Positions 26,524 through 34,477 of a stretch of DNA of 64,000 nucleotides are shown here, one piece after another. The number at the start of each line of letters is the position of its first letter. Positions within the stretch are counted from its first letter, which is position 1. Made by a program: the position numbers and the translations under genes. The notes beneath the pieces are model-generated. The model searched no databases, was not told the DNA's origin, and was given only the letters and a program-made list of their open reading frames with translations. Source of the stretch: JASMTM01 sp046483075 (GTDB lineage Bacteria > Thermotogota > Thermotogae > Petrotogales > Kosmotogaceae); NCBI GenBank assembly GCA_046483075.1, contig JAWODV010000064.1, positions 1 through 64,000 of the forward strand, given 5' to 3'.

Positions 26524-29089
26524 AATTAACCCATTTGGCTTTTGCAAAGTACCTTCTAAAAGGAAGATATTTTGAATTTGGAACAACCCTTATGGTATAA
26601 GCTATAAGTCCTTCTTGCTCAATTGTGAATTCACCTGAATAAATGTATTCATTGTGTACATCGTTTTTTTGTAGTTTCATCGGATACATTTTGTAATCAT
26701 TTATTCTGTCCTCTTCGTCAAAAATTGCAAGGAAAATTTCGACCTGAACTTCTTCTGGTTTCAGTTCACCCAGATATACATTGGCAGTCAGTCTTACTTT
26801 TGTTCCTACCTTAATGCTTTCCTCTGAATAGGGTGAAAACTTGTTGGGTTTTATTCTTATATTCTTCCAGTTGCTTGCAAGGCGTTCTTTCCATTCAGCC
26901 AGTTCCCTGGCCTTTTCATAATCATTATTCTTTACAAACTCAGCTGTTTCTATTGTTTTGAAATAAAGTTTTTCAGCATAATCAGCAAGCATACGATGCG
27001 TGTTAAAGTGTTTTCCTACACTTTTTATCGAATTTTTCATTTTTTCAACCCACTTTTCAGGAACACCTTTACTGTTTCTCTTATAGTAAGTGGGTATAAT
27101 TTCATTTTCTAAAGTATTGTATATGGATACACTGTCTATCCTATCCTGAAGTTCTTTGTCTTCATAATCTCTATCATCACCGATAGTCCAACCGTTTTCT
27201 CCGTTATAGCCTTCAACCCACCAGCCATCCAATACGCTGAAATTTAAAACCCCATTCATTCCAGCTTTTTCCCCACTTGTCCCGCTGGCCTCATGGGGTC
27301 TTCTTGGTGTATTAAGCCAAACATCAACGCCACTAACCATGTGGCGAGCTATATTTGTATCGTAATTTTCTACAAACACTATCCTATTCTTAAATTCAGG
27401 TAATCTTGAAATTTCGTAAAGTCGCTTAATTAATTCTTTCCCTGGTTCATCTGCAGGATGTGCCTTACCGGAATAAATAAATTGTACAGGTTTTTCAGGA
27501 TCGGTCAACAATTTTTTCAATCTTTCAATATCCTTTAAAACTAGCATCGCCCTTTTGTATGTTGCAAACCTTCTTGCGAAACCTATCGTCAGGACTTTCT
27601 CTGGTAATATATTTTCAACTTCCGCAAGTTCTTCAACCGTTTCTCCAAGCCTTTCTCTTTGTCTCTTCAGTCTGCCCTGTGTAAACTTTCTCAATCTTTG
27701 ATTTAATTTGCAGTGAATGCTCCATAGCTCATCATCAGGTATAGAATCTACATTTTCCCATATTTTAGGGTCTGTGATTTTTTCTTCCCAATCTGCTGGA
27801 AAATAGTCATTTAATAAAGCATACAGGTCTCTGTTCAACCAGGTCCAGAGATGTACTCCATTTGTTATGTGATCTATGGGTATCTCAATTTCCGGTAAAT
27901 CTGGAAATATATGGTTCCACATCTTTCTAGAAACCTTACCATGTAGCAGACTTACTCCATTTGCATAAGCGGACAATCTCAATGCAAGAACCGTCATACT
28001 ATAATGCTCGTAGCCGCTCTCCTTTTTTTCTGAACCAAGCTCCATGAAATCACGACGAGTTATCCCAAGATTAAGCCAGAATTCTGAAAAATATTTATCA
28101 ATCATTACGGGATCAAAAACATCGTTTCCTGCCGGTACGGGAGTATGTGTTGTAAAAACAATACTTGATCGGGCTGCTTCTATAGCTGATTTAAAGTCCA
28201 GATTTTTGCCATGCATGTATTCTCTTATTCTTTCTATTCCAAGAAAAGCAGCATGCCCTTCATTCATATGCCATACCGAAGGGCTGTGCCCCAGCATTCT
28301 TAAAGCTCTTACACCACCAATTCCCAGTACAATTTCCTGCTTTATGCGGGTTTCGCGGTCTCCTCCATAAAGTTGTTTTGTGATCTTTCTATCTTCCTGT
28401 GTATTTTTGTTAATATCTGTATCCAGTAAATAAAGCGGTACCCTACCTATTTCAGCCTTCCATACTTTGGCATATACTTTCCTTTCAGGAAATTGAATAG
28501 TTACCAGCAGTTCTTCTCCATCATCATCATTTACCTCTTTTACCGGTAAATCTTCGAAATTATATGTTTGAAATATATTTTGTTGCCATCCATTTTTATC
28601 AAGTAATTGACTGAAATAACCATTCCTGTATAATAACCCCACAGCGATAAGATTAAAACCCATATCACTTGCGGTTTTCAGGTGGTCCCCTGCAAGAACT
28701 CCAAGTCCTCCCGAGTATATTGGAAAGGATTCGTGAATACCATACTCTGCACAAAAATACGCAATTGTATGATCAACTTTCTTTGGATAATTTCTTTTCA
28801 TCCATGTATCTTCAGATTTCATATAATCATCAAATTTTTCTAAAACAGTATCATATAATTCTAAAAACTCTTCATCTTTGGCCAACTCATTGAGTTTTTT
28901 CTGACTTATCCTTCTTAGAAGTTTGACAGGACTTCTTTTTTGTTCATACCATAAATCTATGTCCATCTTTTTAAATACTGCTTCTGCTGATGGATTCCAT
29001 GTCCACCAAAAATTGTAAGCCAGTTCTTCCAGGCGCTCCAACCTTTTGGGTAACTTGGGAACTGCTCTTATACTTTCAAGAAAACGCAT
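26522..29089 (-). CDS. glgP: Alpha-glucan phosphorylase (GT35)
   Basis: Phosphorolysis of glycogen or maltodextrin to glucose 1-phosphate with pyridoxal phosphate. The N-terminus (LEELAYNFWWTWNPSAEAVF) is the DUF3417-type of the Thermotoga-like phosphorylases, followed by the GT35 body. The PLP-lysine region reads ASGTSGEKAGMNGVLNFSVLDG, a variant of the usual GTSGMKFALNG. FCAEYGIHESFPIYSGGLGVLAGDH is also typical. The 855-aa length fits this subfamily; the last 110 residues (VRLTANVYLGELKPEEVQVE) look like an extra beta-rich domain. It is monocistronic between two terminators, with a promoter at about 29125-29153. Confidence 0.94.
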   Translation of the reverse strand: MRFLESIRAVPKLPKRLERLEELAYNFWWTWNPSAEAVFKKMDIDLWYEQKRSPVKLLRRISQKKLNELAKDEEFLELYDTVLEKFDDYMKSEDTWMKRNYPKKVDHTIAYFCAEYGIHESFPIYSGGLGVLAGDHLKTASDMGFNLIAVGLLYRNGYFSQLLDKNGWQQNIFQTYNFEDLPVKEVNDDDGEELLVTIQFPERKVYAKVWKAEIGRVPLYLLDTDINKNTQEDRKITKQLYGGDRETRIKQEIVLGIGGVRALRMLGHSPSVWHMNEGHAAFLGIERIREYMHGKNLDFKSAIEAARSSIVFTTHTPVPAGNDVFDPVMIDKYFSEFWLNLGITRRDFMELGSEKKESGYEHYSMTVLALRLSAYANGVSLLHGKVSRKMWNHIFPDLPEIEIPIDHITNGVHLWTWLNRDLYALLNDYFPADWEEKITDPKIWENVDSIPDDELWSIHCKLNQRLRKFTQGRLKRQRERLGETVEELAEVENILPEKVLTIGFARRFATYKRAMLVLKDIERLKKLLTDPEKPVQFIYSGKAHPADEPGKELIKRLYEISRLPEFKNRIVFVENYDTNIARHMVSGVDVWLNTPRRPHEASGTSGEKAGMNGVLNFSVLDGWWVEGYNGENGWTIGDDRDYEDKELQDRIDSVSIYNTLENEIIPTYYKRNSKGVPEKWVEKMKNSIKSVGKHFNTHRMLADYAEKLYFKTIETAEFVKNNDYEKARELAEWKERLASNWKNIRIKPNKFSPYSEESIKVGTKVRLTANVYLGELKPEEVQVEIFLAIFDEEDRINDYKMYPMKLQKNDVHNEYIYSGEFTIEQEGLIAYTIRVVPNSKYLPFRRYFAKAKWVN

Positions 29090-29124
29090 CTGATTCCTCC
29101 TTTTGAAAATGAATCAATAGATAT

Positions 29125-29153
29125 ATTATAAAATTTCTGAAGCAAATTTTCAC
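29125..29153 (-). promoter_or_regulatory. Predicted promoter of the glucan phosphorylase gene
   Basis: On the minus strand GTGAAA (29148-29153), a 17-base spacer and TATAAT (29125-29130), with an AGGAGG-containing leader of about 35 bases to the ATG at 29089. Confidence 0.5.
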
Positions 29154-29218
29154 TATAATCCACTACAAACATTTAATTTTCTCTCAAACAGCTTGAAGAA
29201 TTCTTTATTGAAGATAAT

Positions 29219-29243
29219 AAAAAAGGAGAGCTAAAAGCTCTCC
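29219..29243 (-). terminator. Intrinsic terminator after the S1-domain gene
   Basis: On the minus strand GGAGAGCT, a TTT loop, AGCTCTCC and six T. It ends the rpmE to S1-protein unit. Confidence 0.88.
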
Positions 29244-29253
29244 CATATATTTT

Positions 29254-29622
29254 TTACTTTTTTACTCCGCGTTTTTTATCAAGCCTCTTTTTATAAGCTG
29301 ATATTTTTTTCGAACTCTCTTTCATAAATTTGGAAAGCTTCCTTTCGAAATCCTGATTGGATTTAGATTCTGATTTTTCTCCGGAATTCTTTTCTAGATC
29401 TTTTATTGAAAGCTCCCATTTTCCATATTTCGTTGTTCCCAGTACTTTGGCTTTAACCGACTGTCCTACCTTAAGATAGTTGTCAATGTCCTTAACATAA
29501 TCCTTTGATACCTTTGAAATGTGTATAAAACCTTCTTCTCCATCTTGCAAAGATACAAACGCCCCAAATTTCTTAATAGCGGTAACTTTACCTTCAACGA
29601 CGTTACCAACTTTCACACTCAC
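29254..29622 (-). CDS. S1 RNA-binding domain protein (YugI/GSP13-like)
   Basis: A 122-aa protein with one S1/OB domain in the first 75 residues (GNVVEGKVTAIKKFGAFVSL, EEGFIHISKVS, GQSVKAKVLG) followed by a very basic, Lys- and Ser-rich tail. Such stand-alone S1 proteins bind ribosomes or mRNA in Firmicutes. The start is the GTG at 29622, 8 bases after GGAGG; the in-frame ATG at 29637 would put the Shine-Dalgarno inside the gene. It follows rpmE on the same strand. Confidence 0.9.
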   Translation of the reverse strand: MSVKVGNVVEGKVTAIKKFGAFVSLQDGEEGFIHISKVSKDYVKDIDNYLKVGQSVKAKVLGTTKYGKWELSIKDLEKNSGEKSESKSNQDFERKLSKFMKESSKKISAYKKRLDKKRGVKK

Positions 29623-29669
29623 ATTTCTAACCTCCAAAATCTTTTTTTGTTGTAAATAGAAACAATCTA

Positions 29670-29879
29670 TTAATATTTGTCTCCATATTTACTCTTAAAT
29701 TTCTGTACTCTTCCTTCACTATCCATTATGAGAGAACCACTGCCTCCCTGATAAAATGGATGGCAATTTGAACAAACGTCCAGTTTTATACTTTCTCTGG
29801 TTGACCAAAATGTATGTTCCGCACCGCATGTGCATTTAGCGGTAACCAGCTTCAACTTGGGCTGGATATCCTTTTTCAT
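29670..29879 (-). CDS. rpmE: 50S ribosomal protein L31 (zinc-binding form)
   Basis: A 69-aa protein with the zinc ligands C16, C18, C36 and C39 (KCTCG and CSNCHPFY), so the C+ type of L31, which also acts as a zinc store in some bacteria. The start is the ATG at 29879 behind GAGGTG; the frame is open to 30044, but that stretch spans its promoter and is not coding. It is expressed from a near-consensus promoter. Confidence 0.95.
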   Translation of the reverse strand: MKKDIQPKLKLVTAKCTCGAEHTFWSTRESIKLDVCSNCHPFYQGGSGSLIMDSEGRVQKFKSKYGDKY

Positions 29880-29919
29880 CAGGTCTTCACCTCTTCTATA
29901 GTGTAATTTTACAAGAATC

Positions 29920-29948
29920 ATTATATCATACGTATTGGAGGGTGTCAA
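29920..29948 (-). promoter_or_regulatory. Consensus sigma-A promoter of rpmE
   Basis: TTGACA (29943-29948), a 17-base spacer and TATAAT (29920-29925) on the minus strand, both perfect matches. Start expected near 29913, giving a leader of about 34 bases. Confidence 0.88.
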
Positions 29949-30009
29949 AAGAAATATTTTTTCATAACTATTCAATATAACATTATAAAAGGAAAGGGAA
30001 TGATCTCGT

Positions 30010-31005
30010 TTGAAAGAATTAATAAAAGTCATCAATGCAAACATATCTTCGTCGGGATTTTATACTTTTTATAAGAAAAGAAAAGAGAAAGTAAGTAGAA
30101 TAAATCAATTATTTCATCAATCAAGCGACATAAAACTCAGAAACTACATGGTTCATTCAGCGGATTACCCTGTAATTTCTTCATTGGACAGCATGAATAT
30201 TTCCTTTGTTATAGACATCTTGAAAGAAAAGCAGGGTAACCCTGATTCAATTAAATATGTTATGAATTTAATAAACGCTCCAGTTCAGGAGGCTGGACGC
30301 ATAGCATACTTTCTGTATCCAAACAAAAATCCACCAATTTCTGGTATTTTAGTTAGTGAAATAACACGGTTAGATGATTATCTGAATTGGTTAAATTTCG
30401 CTAATAAACTGGTACCGAACGTTATAAAAAATTATGTGATGTTAGAAAGTGCGCTTTTGTTCACCAAAAGCTCTTCAGAAAATAATATTAAAAAAATTAA
30501 TTATAAAGAATTTAAAGATATTAATCATAAACATATAGCCGATATAAAAAGATTACAAGCAAGATTGAACAAAGCAAACAAAATCGAACAAAAGAAAATT
30601 GTCAGCAGTATTAAAAATAGTTACGTGAAAAAAGTTGTAACCAGCAAAAAAACCTTTGAAGCAATAATCGATGGTAGTAATATCATATATTCAGGAGAAG
30701 ATTTTCCTGATATAACAAAAATCGACAGGCTTTTCACAAATGAATTTTCCAGAATAAAACCCACTTTTTTCCCATATAGAATCATATTTGATGCAAATGT
30801 TAGATACCTGGTGAAGGGTTTCCAGCAGAAAGAACTAGAAAAATGGCTTACATTGCCACAAACCGAGTTATATTCACCGGCTGATGAGAGAATCCTTCAG
30901 CTGGCAGATGCGAGGAATGCATGTGTTATTAGCTATGATAGATTTCTCGAATACGATACAACGGGTATAAAGATATATAAACCGGAGGATCTATATGAAG
31001 GTTGA
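30010..31005 (+). CDS. PIN/NYN-type nuclease domain protein with helical N-terminus
   Basis: A 331-aa protein. The first 210 residues are helical and rich in Lys and Asn, without a family I can name. The C-terminal 120 residues look like a Zc3h12a/NYN-type PIN nuclease: AIIDGSNIIYSG (first Asp), RIIFDANVRYLV (second), then ADERILQLADARNACVISYDRF (last acidic pair). It is therefore a candidate RNase. The start is a TTG at 30010 after GGAAAGGGA. Its 3-prime end overlaps queA by 11 bases, so the two are probably co-translated. Confidence 0.78.
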   Translation: MKELIKVINANISSSGFYTFYKKRKEKVSRINQLFHQSSDIKLRNYMVHSADYPVISSLDSMNISFVIDILKEKQGNPDSIKYVMNLINAPVQEAGRIAYFLYPNKNPPISGILVSEITRLDDYLNWLNFANKLVPNVIKNYVMLESALLFTKSSSENNIKKINYKEFKDINHKHIADIKRLQARLNKANKIEQKKIVSSIKNSYVKKVVTSKKTFEAIIDGSNIIYSGEDFPDITKIDRLFTNEFSRIKPTFFPYRIIFDANVRYLVKGFQQKELEKWLTLPQTELYSPADERILQLADARNACVISYDRFLEYDTTGIKIYKPEDLYEG

Positions 31006-32008
31006 CGCATACGATTACAATCTGCCTGAAGACCTTATATCACAAAATCCAACCATACCAAGAGATAGCTGCAGATTAATGATAATTGACAGAAAAAAGA
31101 AACTGTTTAAACATGATGTATTTTGGAATATCGGAAAGTACCTGAAACCTTCTGATTTACTGGTTTTAAATGACAGCCGGGTCATACCTGCAAGGTTACT
31201 TGGCAAAAAAACAACCGGGGCAAATGTTGAAGCTGTCCTACTGAAAAAAGTTGGTAAAAGAGACTGGAAAGTTCTGGTAAAACCTGGTAATAAAATTAAA
31301 ACTGGTAACACCCTTATATTTTCAAACCTTCGGTGTACAATACTTAAGCATTACGAGGATGGAACGAGATTAATTCATTTTTTGGATGATTATTCTGACG
31401 AGAAAATTTTTGAAGCAGGGCGTTTACCTATACCGCCTTATATAAAGAAATATCCTGAATGTCCAGAATATTATCAAACAATATATGCAAAAAAGAACGG
31501 ATCTGTTGCAGCTCCTACGGCTGGTTTACATTTTACAAAGAGTGTTCTAACTGATCTTAAGAAAATGGGCGTTTTGATTACATACTTAACCCTGCACGTC
31601 GGATTGGGAACCTTCAGACCCGTAAAAACAGATAGAATTGAAGACCATAAAATGCATTCTGAATACTATTGCATTGATGAAACCTGTGCTCGGTTAATTA
31701 ACAAAACGCTAAATTATAATGGAAGGGTCATTGCCGTTGGTACGACTGTGGTAAGAGCTCTTGAAAGTAACTACAAAAAGCACGGTAAAGTGTTACCTGA
31801 TTGCGATGAAACAAACATATTTATCTATCCTCCATTTGAATTCAAAGTCGTTTCAGGTATGGTGACAAATTTTCACCTTCCCAAATCTACTTTGTTAATG
31901 CTTGTGTCAGCTTTTTTAGGTAAAGAAATTACACTGAAAGCTTACAAAGAAGCAATTTATCTACGCTACAAATTTTTCTCCTTTGGAGATTCCTGTTTGT
32001 TCATCTAA
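30995..32008 (+). CDS. queA: S-adenosylmethionine:tRNA ribosyltransferase-isomerase QueA
   Basis: Adds the cyclopentane ring precursor of queuosine to tRNA position 34, using SAM as ribosyl donor. Hallmarks: YDLPEDLISQ-like N-terminus, VLNDSRVIPARL, GSVAAPTAGLHFT, TLHVGLGTFRPV and VTNFHLPKSTLLMLVSAFLG. Length 337 aa is normal. CGGAGG precedes the ATG, which overlaps the upstream nuclease-like gene. It ends four bases from the convergent transporter gene without a visible terminator. Confidence 0.96.
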   Translation: MKVDAYDYNLPEDLISQNPTIPRDSCRLMIIDRKKKLFKHDVFWNIGKYLKPSDLLVLNDSRVIPARLLGKKTTGANVEAVLLKKVGKRDWKVLVKPGNKIKTGNTLIFSNLRCTILKHYEDGTRLIHFLDDYSDEKIFEAGRLPIPPYIKKYPECPEYYQTIYAKKNGSVAAPTAGLHFTKSVLTDLKKMGVLITYLTLHVGLGTFRPVKTDRIEDHKMHSEYYCIDETCARLINKTLNYNGRVIAVGTTVVRALESNYKKHGKVLPDCDETNIFIYPPFEFKVVSGMVTNFHLPKSTLLMLVSAFLGKEITLKAYKEAIYLRYKFFSFGDSCLFI

Positions 32009-32012
32009 ATAG

Positions 32013-33467
32013 TCAGGTCAGCTCTTTTCCGTCAAGCCAGGGTGATATGAAATGTTCCCAAAAATGCTTAAAAACAATTGCAATCGGTACAGCAATAAAA
32101 GCGCCAACCACACCTAGAATCTGACCGAAAATTATTATCATAAATATAATCGCAACCGGATTGATCCTTCCATAACCCTTCATGAGTTTTAGGAAAAAGA
32201 CGAAAGCAACTGAATGAACAGCAATCAGTACCAGTGCCAATACAATCAGTATCCCCAAATTTTGTACCGAAGCAGCCAATAAAAACAGGGGGATGACTTC
32301 CAAAGCAACCCCTACTATGGGTATCAAGTTTGTTACAGCTGCCCAAAAACCCATTAAAATGCTATATTCAAGTGAAAGCAATCTAACCACTATTCCAACC
32401 AGGAATCCTACCATCAACGATATCACTAAAATAGTGTTAACATATCTCTGCAGACTTCTATAGGTATCTTTTAAGAAGTTTTTCGCAATATCCCTCGAAT
32501 GATTGGGATAGAGTTTTGTTGAATATCGTTTCATTAATGGGAAATAATAACTCAGATAAACAGTCCCTAAAATAACAAAGAATATGACTGTAAAAGCTGA
32601 AGAAATTATCGATGGAACCTTTTGGAAAATCAAAGGTATGTACTCTCTAAATTTTGCCTGTAGAGAAATAAGCAGGTTCCGGATATTGTTTATTATTTCT
32701 TCTTTTCGTTCTGGAGAAATCGCTTTAGGTATAATTGCTTCTGTAAATCTTCTCCAATTTTCTTTAGATTCTATTCTGACAGCCTTTTCCAGCAGTTCTC
32801 CTTCTAAGTATTCAGCTGTATCCCTTGGCAAATAGGACTTTAGAATATTCTCCAGATTTTCTTCTTTTATCTGCTCACGTTCCTGATCTCCTCCAATTAT
32901 AACTATAAACGTACTCTCCGGAAGATCAAAGTTATCTTCAAGCTGCTTTTTTATAGAAACTTCTGGTTCAATTTCACTTTCTTTATACACGCTTTTATAA
33001 TACTCTTTAATCTTTTCCTTCATTTCATCAATTTGTTCCTTCGTTATCCCGGTATTTTCTAGCCTTTTAACTGTCCCCTCTGAATTAAATATTTCGTTGA
33101 TGTTCTCTTCAACTGTTGTGTAATCCAGAACGGATACTGAAGACCCGTCATCTGCAGGAAAAAAATCATAGATCAATGTATAGAAATTTGTTGCCTGTCG
33201 TACAACAAGGGGAACCAAATAGAAGGAAAGCACAGCAAGTCCAAGAAAAAGCGCTACTACACCAATGAATATAGCCAGAGGTCTTTTAAATCCCAGTTTT
33301 TTTCTGCTAAAGTGAATCCATGGCTCCAAAACAAGAACAATAGCCAGTGTAAAGAGTATTATCGCAGATATCGTCGAAGATAATGAGAGTAACAAAAAAC
33401 CGATTGCTGCGTAAATTATGCTAAATAATAAGGCGCATGAACGTTTATTCTTAAAGGGATTTCTCAC
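32013..33467 (-). CDS. AI-2E family transporter with enlarged soluble loop
   Basis: A 484-aa membrane protein of the AI-2E/PerM family: three hydrophobic segments near the N-terminus, and a C-terminal half with VTNLIPIVGVALEVIP and the final GAFIAVPIAIVFKHF block. Members typically have around 350 residues; the extra length is a charged, soluble region of about 190 residues (about 100-290) between the third and fourth membrane segments. Substrates in the family range from autoinducer-2 to sodium/proton exchange, so none is assigned. The start is the GTG at 33467, 8 bases after GAGGTGA, inside the end of the asparaginase gene. Confidence 0.85.
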   Translation of the reverse strand: MRNPFKNKRSCALLFSIIYAAIGFLLLSLSSTISAIILFTLAIVLVLEPWIHFSRKKLGFKRPLAIFIGVVALFLGLAVLSFYLVPLVVRQATNFYTLIYDFFPADDGSSVSVLDYTTVEENINEIFNSEGTVKRLENTGITKEQIDEMKEKIKEYYKSVYKESEIEPEVSIKKQLEDNFDLPESTFIVIIGGDQEREQIKEENLENILKSYLPRDTAEYLEGELLEKAVRIESKENWRRFTEAIIPKAISPERKEEIINNIRNLLISLQAKFREYIPLIFQKVPSIISSAFTVIFFVILGTVYLSYYFPLMKRYSTKLYPNHSRDIAKNFLKDTYRSLQRYVNTILVISLMVGFLVGIVVRLLSLEYSILMGFWAAVTNLIPIVGVALEVIPLFLLAASVQNLGILIVLALVLIAVHSVAFVFFLKLMKGYGRINPVAIIFMIIIFGQILGVVGAFIAVPIAIVFKHFWEHFISPWLDGKELT

Positions 33468-34461
33468 TAAAATGTTCACCTCTTTTAAGATGATCAAACA
33501 TAGTTTTAATCAATTCTCTATCATTTGTAATTCCAAGTATTATCATAAGCTCGATACGTGCTTTCTGTGATGAAAGTCCCTGAGCTAAAATTACGCCTTT
33601 CTTTTCCAGATCGGCGCCCCCTCCTTCATAACCATAGACTCCCAGCACTCTGCCTTTAAAACAACGGGATGTTAGTACGACAGGAATATCTTTCTCTTTT
33701 ATCAACGTATCTACTGCCTTTGCTACTTTTGGTGGTACATTACCTCTTCCAAAGCTTTCCAGAACTAAACCTTTATATCCCAATTCCGATAACTTTAACA
33801 TAATTTTTCCGTCATCACCAACAAAGGTTTTATACAGGGCGACATTTTTTTCAATTTTTTCACAGTTATATGTTTTCCTTAAGAGTGGTTTTCTAAAAAA
33901 AATCACTTTGTCTTCATCGACAATACCTAAAGGTCCGTATCCAGGAGAATCAAAGGTAGATACATTACTGGTGTATGTTTTCGTAACTTCACGGGCTGCA
34001 TGGATTTCATCATTCAGGCAAACCAGAGTTCCCATTTCTTTCGCCTGTTCACTATTTGCTACTCTCACAGAAGACAAGACATTTCTTGGTCCATCAGTAC
34101 CGGTTTCATCAATATTCCTCATAGCAGCAGTACATACAATGGGTTTGGTACTATTAACTGTAAGATCAAGGAAATAAGCAGTTTCTTCAAGGGTATCTGT
34201 TCCATGAGTAACCACGACACCTTTAATTTCTTCGTCATTCGTTATGTCATTTATGAGTTTTGATAAACCCCACATTTTTGAAATCCCAATGTGTGGACTT
34301 GGAAGATTGCAAAACTCATAATGAACTATTTCAGAAATATTGCCTAGTTCTTTGATATTTACTATATCACGGTTAATTCCCTCCGCTGGAAGCGATTTTC
34401 CTGTTTTTGAGTCTTTTATCATGGCAATCGTTCCGCCAGTTGTTACTATTGCTGTCTTCAA
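33451..34461 (-). CDS. ansA: L-asparaginase, type I-like
   Basis: Hydrolyses asparagine to aspartate and ammonia. The first catalytic Thr lies in VTTGGTIAM (residues 7-13) and the second in VVTHGTDTLEETAYFL. The 336-aa length and absence of a signal peptide fit the cytoplasmic type. Glutamyl-tRNA amidotransferase subunit GatD shares the motif, but its extra N-terminal domain is missing. The start is a TTG at 34461 behind GGAGG. It overlaps the transporter gene by 17 bases. An Asn-regulated synthetase lies elsewhere in the same window. Confidence 0.92.
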   Translation of the reverse strand: MKTAIVTTGGTIAMIKDSKTGKSLPAEGINRDIVNIKELGNISEIVHYEFCNLPSPHIGISKMWGLSKLINDITNDEEIKGVVVTHGTDTLEETAYFLDLTVNSTKPIVCTAAMRNIDETGTDGPRNVLSSVRVANSEQAKEMGTLVCLNDEIHAAREVTKTYTSNVSTFDSPGYGPLGIVDEDKVIFFRKPLLRKTYNCEKIEKNVALYKTFVGDDGKIMLKLSELGYKGLVLESFGRGNVPPKVAKAVDTLIKEKDIPVVLTSRCFKGRVLGVYGYEGGGADLEKKGVILAQGLSSQKARIELMIILGITNDRELIKTMFDHLKRGEHFSEKSL

Positions 34462-34477
34462 AATAACCTCCTTACAA

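Noticed and set aside
29880..30044. Extension of rpmE by 55 codons
   Set aside because: It runs across a consensus promoter and gives a protein far longer than L31; the ATG at 29879 has its own ribosome-binding site.
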